The notes: generated by a model not told the origin, from the letters alone. DNA of 32,094 nt from Nitratifractor sp. (GCF_015487065.1 NZ_WFQN01000050.1:1-32094); one strand, 5' to 3'; numbered from the stretch's first letter, positions 7,005 through 15,719 are shown. Translations and numbers: made by a program.

Positions 7005-8234
7005 TCAGCCCGGTATTCCGTCTGCCCTCGGAGAAATTAGCCATTTGAACGTATATTTGATGTAGAGAAGAAACGGCAGCGACCACACCAGTGCCGAGAC
7101 CACATCGAGCGTCATCGCATAGGTGGGGTAAAAAGCCGAAGCTGTGCGCAAGCAGGCGGCGAGAATGATAAGAAAAACTCCGATACAAATCCACGTTTTT
7201 CTCTCTTTGGCGATGTCCCTTCCCGTGTGGACGATGGTGATGACGATTATCACCAGATAAAAAGAGAGCGTCCACGCGCCGGAGGTGAGCATATGCAGCA
7301 AGTCGCCGTTGTAATAGGGTTGACCCGCCAGATAGTTGTATCCGATCAGCCCGTAGCCCACGGCGATAAGCACCGGTACCGTCATCAGGGCCCGGATGAG
7401 CCGTTTGCCCAGGATGTTGGTCTCGTCATAGGCGATGAAATCGTTCAAAATCGCCAGCGACGCCGATGCCGTCCCCAGGGCGATCCACCCTAGCGCCCTG
7501 TTTTGCGGGAAGAAAAACTCCAATGCCGTAAAAAGAGCGATCATAAAGATCGTCAGGTTGTACGCCGGCGGTCGGGCGAAAAAGATCTCTTCGTACCCCT
7601 CGTGCTCCAATATTTCATTGACCGCTTCGATATTGACGCGACGGATGGAGAGGATGATCAGCACCAAAAAGATCCCCAGGCTCACCTTCAAAATCTCCAG
7701 AGGCGTCGTCCGCACCCAGCCGAAAACAGCGAGGTAAAACCAGATCTGAGCCGCCTGAACCGCCACGAAACCGTAGGCGATGCTCACGTGACGTTTGGCC
7801 GGATCCTGGAAAATAGGTTTGATCACCAGCAGCGTCATCCAGGCATAGAGGGCGATATTGATAACGGCCGCCGGATAGGGGGTGATCAGATCCATGGCCC
7901 AGAAAGCGACGCGCCCGACGATCCAGAGTCCGAAGATGTTACGCAGGGTGTTTCCCACGATCGGGACGGTACCCGGATAGAGCTCCGGCGCCCCGGTGAA
8001 GATGAAGGCCGCCATTCCCAAAAATCCCACCCCGAAAAGCATCTCGTAGATGTGCCAGCTCATACCGTCGCGGATAAATCCCAGGGGAATATAGCCGGCA
8101 TAATGAAAGGCCCAAAGCAGGATGGAGAGCACCATATAAGGCGCCATCAGCAAAAAAGCCGGGCGAAACCCGTAGGCCAGATACTGGGGAAAATCCCCTT
8201 CGGGGTAGTAGGCGTAGTGTTCGGTGGCGGCCAT
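7005..8234 (-). CDS. nnrS: NnrS family multi-pass haem-copper membrane protein
   Basis: This 409-residue, almost wholly hydrophobic protein has about 12 membrane segments. The SWHIYEMLFGVGFLGMAAFIFTG stretch (starting near residue 59) matches the WHxHEMLFG hallmark of NnrS, with the first motif His kept and Tyr where a second His often stands. NnrS proteins are inner-membrane haem/copper proteins tied to nitric oxide stress and denitrification. Here nnrS is the last gene of a transporter operon: its ATG shares a base with the stop of the ABC ATPase gene (TAATG). That coupling, with a Fur box at the operon head, suggests a role in metal or haem handling alongside the transporter (inference). 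Confidence 0.82.
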   Translation of the reverse strand: MAATEHYAYYPEGDFPQYLAYGFRPAFLLMAPYMVLSILLWAFHYAGYIPLGFIRDGMSWHIYEMLFGVGFLGMAAFIFTGAPELYPGTVPIVGNTLRNIFGLWIVGRVAFWAMDLITPYPAAVINIALYAWMTLLVIKPIFQDPAKRHVSIAYGFVAVQAAQIWFYLAVFGWVRTTPLEILKVSLGIFLVLIILSIRRVNIEAVNEILEHEGYEEIFFARPPAYNLTIFMIALFTALEFFFPQNRALGWIALGTASASLAILNDFIAYDETNILGKRLIRALMTVPVLIAVGYGLIGYNYLAGQPYYNGDLLHMLTSGAWTLSFYLVIIVITIVHTGRDIAKERKTWICIGVFLIILAACLRTASAFYPTYAMTLDVVSALVWSLPFLLYIKYTFKWLISPRADGIPG

Positions 8235-8971
8235 TATTTCAACTCCAGTTCAAATGTCTTTATAATGTATGGATCTTTGAGCAGTTTGGCCGTTTCGGCA
8301 TAGACCCACTCGTCGGTGCGCTCGGGTTGCGGCCGATCGAAGGTGTAGGTCTTGACGATGCGGCCCGGGTCGGGCTCCAGGAGCAGAATCTTGTCGCTGA
8401 GGCGAATCGCCTCCATGATATCGTGGGTGATGAAAAAGATGGTGATCGCTTTTTGCGCGATCAGTTCGATGATATGGTTTTGTAGCTCCCGTTTGAGGCC
8501 TATATCCAGCGCCGAAAAGGGCTCGTCGAGAAAAAGGAGCTCCGGCTGCGTCACCAGTGCCCTGGCAAACGAAACCCGCTGACTCATCCCGCCGCTGAGC
8601 TCCTTGGGGAATTTGTCGAAATCCTCCTCTTCCAGGTCGAACGTCAAGGCGATCTCTCTGGCCCGTTTTTCACGCTCAGCTTTGGGGACTCCCAGGGCTT
8701 TGAGGCCGAAAGCGATGTTGTCGATGACGTTTTTCCAGGGCAGCAGCCGGGGATCTTGGAAGGCGATGGCCTGAGTTTTGAAACTGTTTTCGATGCTCCC
8801 TTCCTGCCGATCCAGCAGTCCGGCGCACAGACGCAACAGCGTCGTCTTGCCGCCGCCGCTGGGCCCCACGATTGAGAGCACTTCACCTTGATTGAGCTCG
8901 AAAGAGATATCTTCCAGAATCGTCTTGTATCCGAAAGAAAAACGGAGCTTTTCCACTGTTAGTCGCGCCAC
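8234..8971 (-). CDS. ABC transporter ATP-binding protein, NitT/TauT (SsuB/TauB) type
   Basis: The start is GTG 8971, with AGGAGG seven bases upstream and a 13-base overlap with the permease gene. Longer in-frame starts run through permease coding sequence and are rejected. The 245 residues contain Walker A (GPSGGGKT, 36-43), Q-loop Gln72, the LSGGM signature (126-130), Walker B (LLFLDE, 145-150) and a THD switch histidine. The subfamily imports nitrate, sulfonates, taurine, pyrimidine precursors and similar small molecules. It acts at the inner face of the membrane with the permease and binding protein encoded just upstream. Confidence 0.93.
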   Translation of the reverse strand: MARLTVEKLRFSFGYKTILEDISFELNQGEVLSIVGPSGGGKTTLLRLCAGLLDRQEGSIENSFKTQAIAFQDPRLLPWKNVIDNIAFGLKALGVPKAEREKRAREIALTFDLEEEDFDKFPKELSGGMSQRVSFARALVTQPELLFLDEPFSALDIGLKRELQNHIIELIAQKAITIFFITHDIMEAIRLSDKILLLEPDPGRIVKTYTFDRPQPERTDEWVYAETAKLLKDPYIIKTFELELK

Positions 8972-9741
8972 TTTTCCACCTCCTGCTTGATAGGCTCCAG
9001 GAAAATATACTCTACGACCATCAAAAGCCCCACCATGATGACCACCAGGGCCATCGCCGTTTCGGTATCCAGCTGACTGCGGGCCATGGCGAGGCTGGCA
9101 CCGATTCCGTCGCTGGCGGCCAGGAGTTCCGCCATCACCACGATCTTCCAGGCCATCCCCAGCGCGCTCACCCAGGCCGGAAAGATGTAGGAGAAGATAT
9201 GGGGCAGATAGATGTCGATAAACTTCATCAGCAGCGGTACTTTGAAGGTATCGGCCATCTCCTCGAACTTGTCTTCGAGGGTGCGGGTGCCTTGCAACGC
9301 ACCGATGAAGACGATGGGCAAGGAGGCGACGATCACGGTAAATTCCACTGTGGCGTTGCCCATCCCGAACCAGATCATCGCCAGGACGATCCACGCGATC
9401 GGCGGCATCCCCATCAAGATGGTGATAATGGGGCGGCTCGTGATCGAAGCGGTGACGAAAAAGCCGGCGATGAGCCCCAATACAGTGCCTACGACCAGTG
9501 AAACACCGAATCCCACGACGACTCTTTCGACGGTCAGATCGAGATTGGAAAGAAACTCACTGTCGTGAAAGAGTGCCAAAGCCGCCTGAAAGCTCTTCAA
9601 CGGCGCGGGCAATATCATATCGCCGTAGATCTGACTTCCCAGATCCCACAAGGCAATAAAGAGGAAAATAGCGGCGACCGCCCCCCACCCTCTCCAGAGA
9701 AAGGCGGGGAAATCCCTGAGGATTTTTATTAGTGCGTCCAT
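8959..9741 (-). CDS. ABC transporter permease, NitT/TauT type
   Basis: This 260-residue inner-membrane subunit has about six helices. The cytoplasmic EAA-type coupling loop lies near residues 165-190 (EEMADTFKVPLLMKFIDIYLPHIFSYIFPA). It resembles SsuC/TauC. The ATG shares one base with the binding-protein stop (TGATG), and its 3' end overlaps the ATPase gene. The substrate is unknown; it is part of the Fur-type operon. Confidence 0.92.
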   Translation of the reverse strand: MDALIKILRDFPAFLWRGWGAVAAIFLFIALWDLGSQIYGDMILPAPLKSFQAALALFHDSEFLSNLDLTVERVVVGFGVSLVVGTVLGLIAGFFVTASITSRPIITILMGMPPIAWIVLAMIWFGMGNATVEFTVIVASLPIVFIGALQGTRTLEDKFEEMADTFKVPLLMKFIDIYLPHIFSYIFPAWVSALGMAWKIVVMAELLAASDGIGASLAMARSQLDTETAMALVVIMVGLLMVVEYIFLEPIKQEVEKWRD

Positions 9742-10709
9742 CAGCGATAAAAACCTTCATCCGGCAGTTTGCCGCCGACGATTTTGGGGCTTTGCTCTTT
9801 GAGTTTCGTGAAGAAAAACTCCAGATCTTTGCGGGCCGCTTTAGCCGGAACTACTTGCATCTGCACCTGGGAAATGGAGTCCTCCACCGCTTCGGGGGTG
9901 AACATTTTGGTGTATTTGACTACCAGTTTTCCCGCCTCTTTAGGATGGGATTTGTACCATTTCATCGCCTCTTCATAGGCTTTCTCAAAGGCGGCGACGA
10001 CCGTCTCGTTTTTTCGGATATCTCCGACGGCGGCGATTCCCGCTTGGGGAATTTTCCCTGCGGTTCCGAAGGCTTCGCCCCACTCTTTTTGAAGGTCAAT
10101 ACCGCGGTAGAGCTCCGGTGCGATGATCTTGATCGGGAAAGAGTGGGTCTTTCGCAGTACCATCGAGGTGGCGGGTTCAGGAAGGAGTGCGTTGTCCTGA
10201 CGTCGCATAATGAGCTGCTGCGCCGCATCCATCGGGTTGGAAACATACTTGATATGGATATCTTTTTGGGTGAGCCCCTTTTTCTTCATCACGGCTTGCA
10301 AGACAATGTCGGGCATATCGCCGCGCCAGGGGACCAGCAGGGTTTTGCCTTTGAGCTTCTCCAGGGTATCGATATTTTTATCCCGCACCAGGATCTGCAA
10401 AATCCCCCAAATCGAGACGTTGAGCAACTGAATGGGCTGCTTTTTGTTGTAGAGGATCGCGCCCACGTTAGTGGGAACGGCGACAAAATCGACCTCTTTG
10501 TTGATGATCATCGCCCGGAGCTGATCGGGATTGTTCCAGAGTTTGAACTCCACCTCTTTGGCGACATCTTTCAATGCTCCGCTTTCGATCATATGAAAGA
10601 TCGGATGGGAGACATTGGCGGCGGGGCCGGCGATAACGATTTTGTCGAGTTGTTTTGCCTGCACTCCGGCGATGAGGAGCAGAAGCGTCAACAGAATCTT
10701 TTTCAACAT
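9741..10709 (-). CDS. Periplasmic substrate-binding protein, NitT/TauT (SsuA/NMT1-like) type
   Basis: The preferred start is ATG 10709, eight bases after GGGAGG. This yields 322 residues with a clear signal peptide (MLKKILLTLLLLIAGVQA, then K). The mature part has the fold II binding-protein pattern of the SsuA/TauA/THI5 group: KIVIAGP at the first strand, DQLRAMIINKEVDFVAVPT and LKGKTLLVPWRGDMPD. No lipobox Cys is present, so it should be free in the periplasm. Binding-site residues do not reveal the ligand. The gene follows the LTxxQ protein gene by one base. Confidence 0.9.
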   Translation of the reverse strand: MLKKILLTLLLLIAGVQAKQLDKIVIAGPAANVSHPIFHMIESGALKDVAKEVEFKLWNNPDQLRAMIINKEVDFVAVPTNVGAILYNKKQPIQLLNVSIWGILQILVRDKNIDTLEKLKGKTLLVPWRGDMPDIVLQAVMKKKGLTQKDIHIKYVSNPMDAAQQLIMRRQDNALLPEPATSMVLRKTHSFPIKIIAPELYRGIDLQKEWGEAFGTAGKIPQAGIAAVGDIRKNETVVAAFEKAYEEAMKWYKSHPKEAGKLVVKYTKMFTPEAVEDSISQVQMQVVPAKAARKDLEFFFTKLKEQSPKIVGGKLPDEGFYR

Positions 10710-10710
10710 C

Positions 10711-11232
10711 TTATTTTCCTCCCTTTCTGGTGGCATATTTCAGAAGCTTCTCATACTGCTCTTTCGTCAGGATATCCCGCACCGCCCTGATACATCTCAG
10801 ATGGGCTTTGGTCAATTCGGTTCGCAGCTTGCTGATGGCATCGACAATCTCATCCTGCGCTTCGGGTGATTGATTGTCGATCGCAATATTCTGAGCGAGC
10901 TTCAGCTCCAGCATTTTGATATCTTTTGCCGTCTTTACCACCATCGGTACTGTTTTGTTTTTGATGGCGACGATTTTATCGATCTGCTCTTTGCTCAGTC
11001 CCAACGTCGAACTCTCGGGGTGAAACAGTGTCAACCCCACAAGAAAGGGGAGGTTTTTCGGCACAAGGAAATAGTCTTTGGGAAAATTCTCTTTACCCCG
11101 GACGAACATCCCCGGTTCCCCGGCGACCTGAGACAGTTTGGCTTTTAGATCCCCCATGGGGAGATTCGGTTTGGCCATCAGGAGCGTGGCGACACTCAGG
11201 CCGAGTCCAATCAGTATCGTTTTTTTACTCAT
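10711..11232 (-). CDS. Small periplasmic LTxxQ-motif (Spy/CpxP-like) protein
   Basis: This 173-residue protein has a signal peptide (cleavage likely after LLMA, residue 20). The remainder is mostly helical. Two copies of the family motif occur: LSKEQ (79-83) and LTKEQ (155-159). Spy/CpxP and the related metal-resistance proteins are periplasmic chaperones or metal sensors built on this motif. Its place between the outer-membrane barrel and the ABC binding protein suggests help in folding, or capture of the transported species. The family assignment rests on motifs only. Confidence 0.68.
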   Translation of the reverse strand: MSKKTILIGLGLSVATLLMAKPNLPMGDLKAKLSQVAGEPGMFVRGKENFPKDYFLVPKNLPFLVGLTLFHPESSTLGLSKEQIDKIVAIKNKTVPMVVKTAKDIKMLELKLAQNIAIDNQSPEAQDEIVDAISKLRTELTKAHLRCIRAVRDILTKEQYEKLLKYATRKGGK

Positions 11233-11256
11233 GTTTGATCCTTTTTGTTTTGGTTT

Positions 11257-12216
11257 TTAGAACATATAGCCGACACGGAAAAGAAACCGTCGTTTCTCCA
11301 GCGGTTGATACTCTTTGAGGTTTTTATGCACCAAAAAGCTCACCCCCGCACCGAAAAAGAGTTTTGGCTTGCCGAAGGGCAGATACTGGATCTCCGGCGT
11401 GATGTAGCCGGCACTCCCGCTGAAAGCTTTGAAAGGAAGCTTGGAGCGCAACATTGGGTTGGTATCGTTGCCCATATCGGTGGAGCTGTTGTATTTGAAG
11501 TTGTACTCCAAACCGATATTGAATGTGTCGGTGATTCCCTTGACCACCCCCACATCGAAAAGAAACTCGTTGCCGAAATCGTAGTCGTGCTCCGCTTTGG
11601 GGCGATAGGTGTACATCGCGTGCAGATCCGCACGAAGCATGGGATCGAAGATCTTGGAAGCCCCAAATTCCAATTTGTACTCCGCTTTTCCCGTCCCCGG
11701 CTGGGTGGGCAAGGGAGTATTGACACCCCGGGCGAAGGGCGGGGCTTTTTTGAATCCCTTGCTTGTCGAACCGGTCGGCAGCTTCACCCCCGCCCCTACG
11801 GCCAGCTGATAACCGTGGTCGTTGTAAAAGCGATATTTCCCCATCACAATGACATCGCCGATGCCGGCATTGTCAATCGCCACATCGTTGGGCCCCAGCT
11901 GGGCCGTGGCTCTGATCTGCTTGTAGGGAATCACGAGACGCAGATCCGTATCTTTGGCGATGCCGTAGCGCAGAGCCAGTAGCGTGACATTGGCGGTAGC
12001 ATCGAGATGCTCCATGTTGGTCACTTCGTGTGTTCCGTCAAACATACTGTCCCGTTTGAAATAGATATGCTTGAGCCCCATGACCAGTTTGCCCTGCGGG
12101 ACCACCATGCCGCCCGCTTTGGTCTCGATCCCGGGAATCACCTGTGCCGAAAGGTTCTGCACCGTCGCGACCAGACCCCAAGCGGCCAGCGTCGCACCGA
12201 AGAATCTATTTTTCAT
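11257..12216 (-). CDS. Outer-membrane beta-barrel protein (MetA/'transporter'-type), first gene of the Fur-type operon
   Basis: The start at ATG 12216 gives 319 residues with a signal peptide (MKNRFFGATLAAWGLVATVQNLSAQ). The body shows alternating beta-strand patterns and the GDVIVMGKYRF motif typical of the phenol-degradation MetA-like outer-membrane family. It ends in Phe (FRVGYMF), the usual BAM recognition residue. A longer in-frame start at 12321 would destroy the signal peptide. It may provide outer-membrane passage for the operon's substrate. It lacks a plug or TonB box, so it is not a classical siderophore receptor. Confidence 0.75.
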   Translation of the reverse strand: MKNRFFGATLAAWGLVATVQNLSAQVIPGIETKAGGMVVPQGKLVMGLKHIYFKRDSMFDGTHEVTNMEHLDATANVTLLALRYGIAKDTDLRLVIPYKQIRATAQLGPNDVAIDNAGIGDVIVMGKYRFYNDHGYQLAVGAGVKLPTGSTSKGFKKAPPFARGVNTPLPTQPGTGKAEYKLEFGASKIFDPMLRADLHAMYTYRPKAEHDYDFGNEFLFDVGVVKGITDTFNIGLEYNFKYNSSTDMGNDTNPMLRSKLPFKAFSGSAGYITPEIQYLPFGKPKLFFGAGVSFLVHKNLKEYQPLEKRRFLFRVGYMF

Positions 12217-12334
12217 TATTGTTTTCCCTTTTTTGAGTGGATTGATTCTTTTCGGAGGCTTGCGCCTTTTTGCACAAAGCCGAAGCCTCGCAAAGTATTC
12301 GCCTGGCATATCTGCTTCCACTTCCTACTGTCAC
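12206..12334 (-). CDS. Possible 42-codon leader ORF overlapping the barrel gene start
   Basis: A GTG at 12334-12332 lies eight bases after a strong GGAGG. The frame runs 42 codons to a TAG at 12208-12206, just inside the barrel gene in another frame. An in-frame ATG at 12340 is too close to the Shine-Dalgarno. The peptide is basic with two Cys (ILCEASALCKK) and no known family. The good ribosome site and the overlap suggest a translationally coupled leader, but it may be chance. Confidence 0.35.
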   Translation of the reverse strand: MTVGSGSRYARRILCEASALCKKAQASEKNQSTQKRENNNEK

Positions 12335-12373
12335 GGTCATACCCTCCTATGGAATTTCATGTCATTATTGTTC

Positions 12374-12392
12374 GGTAATGATAATCATTTGC
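12374..12392. promoter_or_regulatory. Fur box
   Basis: GGTAATGATAATCATTTGC matches the classical 19-base Fur consensus at 16 of 19 positions, with the inner ATGATAATCAT fully kept. On the minus strand it lies between a -35-like TTGCAA (12393-12388) and a -10-like ACAATA/AATAAT (~12370-12363), so bound Fur would block the promoter. A weaker 13/19 match lies at 12430-12448. It controls the barrel-to-nnrS operon by position. Confidence 0.75.
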
Positions 12393-12574
12393 AAGATTAT
12401 TAAAAAAGAACTTATCCCCTCCTGAATTTGAGAATGACTATCAATTTTTTTCTAGAAGAGGTGAGTTATACAGAATGTTGCTGATGAAGTTCCGGATAAT
12501 GTAAAATCAGCATTTTCGGAAATGCCAAGAATCGGCCTTTCCTGACGTGATATGAGTGAATTGAATAATAAAGG

Positions 12575-12588
12575 GGAGTCAGGACTCC
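12575..12588 (-). terminator. Small hairpin after metK, weak terminator candidate
   Basis: GGAGTC-CT-GACTCC on the minus strand forms a 5-6 bp stem about 24 bases past the metK stop, followed by CCTTTATTATT. The loop is very short and the U-run poor. Between it and the Fur box (12393-12574) I see no gene or other clear element. Confidence 0.35.
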
Positions 12589-12611
12589 GTCTGAGAAACT
12601 TTTTGGAGGCT

Positions 12612-13769
12612 TCAGAGCCCCAGATAGGAGCGGATCTCCTCGACCCGGTCGGTCCGTTCCCAGGTAAACTCGGGTAGCTCCCGGCCGAAATGGCCGTAGG
12701 CGGCGGTTTTGCGATAGATGGGGCGTAGCAGATCGAGGCTCTGAATAATTCCGGCAGGCCGCAGATCGAAGACATCCCTGACACAGCTTTCGAGCTTTGA
12801 TTCCTCTACTTTGCCGGTGCCGTGGGTCTCCACCATAATGGAAACCGGCTCCACCACTCCGATGGCGTAGGCGATCTGGATCGTCACCCGATCGGCTACC
12901 CCGGCAGCCACCAGGTTTTTGGCCACCCAGCGGGCGGCATAGGCGGCGGAGCGGTCCACTTTCGTGGGATCCTTGCCGCTGAAGGCTCCTCCGCCGTGAG
13001 GGCAGCTGCCGCCGTAGGTGTCGACGATGATTTTCCGGCCCGTCAGACCGGCATCCCCCTGGGGACCGCCGATGACGAAACGGCCGGTAGGGTTGATATG
13101 GTAGACGATATCCTCGGCGATCAGCTCCTCGGGAATCACGGCATGAATCACCTCTTCCAGTACATCTCGGTGCAGTTGCTTCTGCTCCACCTCCGGCGCA
13201 TGTTGGGTGGAGACCACCACCGTGGTTACCTCCACCGGTTTGCCGTCACGATACCGGACACTTACCTGGGCTTTGCCGTCAGGACGTAGATAGGGCAGAG
13301 TTCCGTCCTTGCGCACCTGGGCCAGACGGGCGGTGATCTTATGGGCCAGTGAGATGGGCAGGGGCATCAGTTCCTCGGTCTCCCGACAGGCGTAACCGAA
13401 CATCAGCCCTTGATCCCCTGCGCCGGTCTCTCCGGAAGCCTGGTCGACCCCCTGGTTGATATCGGGGCTCTGTTCCCCGATCCCATTGAGGACCCCGGCG
13501 CTGCGGTAGTCGAAGCCGAAACTGGCATCGGTATAGCCGATCTGGCGGATCACCTCCCGGGCGATATCCTGCATGGGAGCATAGGTATGGGTTTTGAGCT
13601 CTCCGGCAATGACGCAATAACCGTTGCTCAGCAGCGTTTCACATGCCACTCTGGCCCGGGGATCATGTTCGATGATATAGTCCAGAATCGCATCACTGAT
13701 CTGATCCGCCATCTTGTCGGGATGCCCTTCGGTGACCGATTCACTGGTAAATATATACTCTTTTGTCAT
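12612..13769 (-). CDS. metK: S-adenosylmethionine synthetase
   Basis: MetK makes SAM from methionine and ATP. The start at ATG 13769 ([19 protein letters not shown]) gives 385 residues, against 384 in E. coli. [16 protein letters not shown] binds ATP; the loop [12 protein letters not shown] and the P-loop-like [19 protein letters not shown] are family signatures. AAGGAAGAGAG precedes the ATG. An extension to 13802 is possible but not supported. It has its own candidate promoter and lies after dxs. Confidence 0.96.
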   Translation of the reverse strand: MTKEYIFTSESVTEGHPDKMADQISDAILDYIIEHDPRARVACETLLSNGYCVIAGELKTHTYAPMQDIAREVIRQIGYTDASFGFDYRSAGVLNGIGEQSPDINQGVDQASGETGAGDQGLMFGYACRETEELMPLPISLAHKITARLAQVRKDGTLPYLRPDGKAQVSVRYRDGKPVEVTTVVVSTQHAPEVEQKQLHRDVLEEVIHAVIPEELIAEDIVYHINPTGRFVIGGPQGDAGLTGRKIIVDTYGGSCPHGGGAFSGKDPTKVDRSAAYAARWVAKNLVAAGVADRVTIQIAYAIGVVEPVSIMVETHGTGKVEESKLESCVRDVFDLRPAGIIQSLDLLRPIYRKTAAYGHFGRELPEFTWERTDRVEEIRSYLGL

Positions 13770-13806
13770 CGTCTCTCTTCCTTGAAACTGTGAGTTGAAC
13801 AAGTCT

Positions 13807-13815
13807 TTTATATCA
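13807..13815 (-). promoter_or_regulatory. Candidate metK promoter, extended -10 (TGATATAAA)
   Basis: Minus-strand TGA-TATAAA lies about 38 bases upstream of the metK ATG. It begins 12 bases after the strong hairpin at 13827-13858. No SAM riboswitch pattern is seen in the short leader. Confidence 0.45.
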
Positions 13816-13826
13816 TAACTTTGGAC

Positions 13827-13858
13827 TTGAAGAAGAGTTTACACAAACCCTTCTTCAA
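13827..13858. terminator. Strong 14-bp hairpin between dxs and metK
   Basis: A near-perfect inverted repeat: TTGAAGAAG and CTTCTTCAA arms continue inward through one wobble/mismatch pair to GTTT/AAAC around a 4-base loop. On the minus strand it begins 29 bases after the dxs stop. It lacks a U-run, so it may act as a terminator with Rho, an RNA 3'-end stabiliser or a protein site. Confidence 0.55.
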
Positions 13859-13886
13859 ATACAAATCCGACTGGGAAATCGGGGGC

Positions 13887-15719
13887 TTAGCGGCTTTCTT
13901 TCATGATCGCCAGAACCCGTTCCGCCAGTTGTCGGGGCCGCAGTCCCAGATGTTCCTCGACCACTTCGGTCTTTCCGTGGGGAATGAAGGTATCGTCATA
14001 CTCGAAGCTCACGATCCGTTCCGGCCTCTTCTCCTCGTTTGCAAAGAACTCTTCTAGGGCCGAAGCCACTCCCCCCATCCGGGCACCGTCGCTGAAGACG
14101 AACCAGGTATTGTATCGGTCCGCCAATTCCCGCAGCAGTGCTTCGTCCAGCGGTTTGACGAAGCGCAGATCCAGGAGAGCCGGACGGTAGGCAACGCCGA
14201 GAGCCTCCGCCGTCAACAGAGCCCTCCCCACCCCATTGCCATAACCGACGAAGAGAATTTCTTTCCCCTCCCGAAGCAGATGAGCCCGGCCCAACTCATA
14301 GTCGGGAACTTCACTATCCGGGGCCATGAAAGCACCTCTGGGATAGCGTAGCGCAAGCGGGCGGGAGTAGTCGGCAGCGAAACGGAGCGCTTTTCGCAGA
14401 CTCGTTTCGTTGTAGGGAGCCACCAGGGTCAGGTTGGGAATCGGGCGCAGATAGGAGATGTCGAAGGCTCCCTGATGGGTCTCGCCGTCTTCTCCCACGA
14501 TGCCGGCCCGGTCGATGGCGAAGGTCACTCCCAAATCCATCAGAGCGATATCGTGGATCACCTGATCGTACCCCCGCTGCAAAAAGGTGGAATAGATGGC
14601 GCAGAAGGGCTTGAAGCCCTCTTTGGCCAGCGGTCCCATGCTGGTGACGGCATGCTGTTCGGCGATGGCCACATCCCAGAACCGCTCCGGATACTTCTCG
14701 ATCAGCGGTCCCAGGCCCGTACCGCCCGACATGGCGGCGGTGACTCCGACGATCCGGCTGTCCCGTTCCGCCAACTCCATCAACGTTTCACTAAAGATCT
14801 TGGTCGCGCTTTTGGGACCGCCGCCTTTTTTGAGCGGTTCTCCCGTTTCGATATCGAAAGGTCCGACGCCGTGCCAGTGTTCCAGCGGTCCTTCGGCAAG
14901 CTCGTACCCTTTGCCCTTGGTCGTCTGAGCATGGACGATCACCGGTTTACCCATGGATTTGGCGATCTGCAATGTCTCGATGATCGAAGAGATATCATGG
15001 CCGTTGATGGGGCCGATATATTCGATCCCCAACTCTTCGAAAAGCACTCCGGGGGTGATGAGGCGAAAAGACTCCTCGAACTTCTTCGCCATATAGCTGG
15101 CGCTCTCGGGAAGCATCTCCAGAAGCGATTCGGTCTTCTTCTTGAACTTTTGATAAAAGGGGCCCGCCATCCCTTTGGAAAGATAGCGGCTCAAGGCACC
15201 GATGGGTTTGGCGATACTCATTTCGTTGTCATTGAGAATGATCACCACCGGGTATTTCCGATCCCCCAGCTCGTTGAGGGCTTCATAGACCATCCCGGCA
15301 CTCATACTTCCATCCCCGATCATCACGACCGGGATGCGATCCTCCCTTTTGAGACGGATCGCCTTGGCCGCTCCCACCGCCAGAGAGATGGAGGTGGAGC
15401 TGTGCCCCGCCTTGTAGTAGTCGTAGGGAGATTCCTCGGGATTGGTGTAACCGCTGATCCCCCCAAACTGCCGCAGGGTCTCAAACGCTTCCCAGCGATC
15501 GGTGAGCAGTTTGTGGGCATAAGCCTGATGGGAGACATCGAAGATAAAGGGATCTTTGGAGACATCGAAGACATAGTGCATCCCGATAATCAGATCCACC
15601 GCCCCCAGAGTAGAGCTCAGATGACCGCCGTTGCGGCTGACCACTTCGAGAATCCGGCGGCGGATCTTTGCAGCCAACGCCTCCAGTTCCCGGGGAGTTT
15701 TATCTTTAATCTCTATCAA
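13887..15719 (-). CDS. dxs: 1-deoxy-D-xylulose-5-phosphate synthase
   Basis: Dxs is the thiamine-diphosphate enzyme that starts the MEP isoprenoid pathway from pyruvate and glyceraldehyde 3-phosphate. The protein has 610 residues, near the usual ~620. Visible are NGGHLSSTLGAVDL and DVSHQAYAHKLLTDR at the N-terminus, the ThDP/Mg motif GDGSMSAGMVYEALN and the AIAEQHAV glutamate region. The ATG overlaps the preceding 82-residue ORF by 14 bases, so it is co-transcribed with it and hisC. In C. jejuni dxs also follows this region, but after fliFGH. Confidence 0.96.
   Translation of the reverse strand: MIEIKDKTPRELEALAAKIRRRILEVVSRNGGHLSSTLGAVDLIIGMHYVFDVSKDPFIFDVSHQAYAHKLLTDRWEAFETLRQFGGISGYTNPEESPYDYYKAGHSSTSISLAVGAAKAIRLKREDRIPVVMIGDGSMSAGMVYEALNELGDRKYPVVIILNDNEMSIAKPIGALSRYLSKGMAGPFYQKFKKKTESLLEMLPESASYMAKKFEESFRLITPGVLFEELGIEYIGPINGHDISSIIETLQIAKSMGKPVIVHAQTTKGKGYELAEGPLEHWHGVGPFDIETGEPLKKGGGPKSATKIFSETLMELAERDSRIVGVTAAMSGGTGLGPLIEKYPERFWDVAIAEQHAVTSMGPLAKEGFKPFCAIYSTFLQRGYDQVIHDIALMDLGVTFAIDRAGIVGEDGETHQGAFDISYLRPIPNLTLVAPYNETSLRKALRFAADYSRPLALRYPRGAFMAPDSEVPDYELGRAHLLREGKEILFVGYGNGVGRALLTAEALGVAYRPALLDLRFVKPLDEALLRELADRYNTWFVFSDGARMGGVASALEEFFANEEKRPERIVSFEYDDTFIPHGKTEVVEEHLGLRPRQLAERVLAIMKESR

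Noticed and set aside
8972-9394. N-terminal extension of the ABC ATPase reading frame
   Set aside because: The added residues are a shadow of the permease gene; GTG 8971 has a strong Shine-Dalgarno and matches the family N-terminus.
13770-13826. SAM riboswitch before metK
   Set aside because: The leader is too short and shows none of the conserved SAM-binding patterns.
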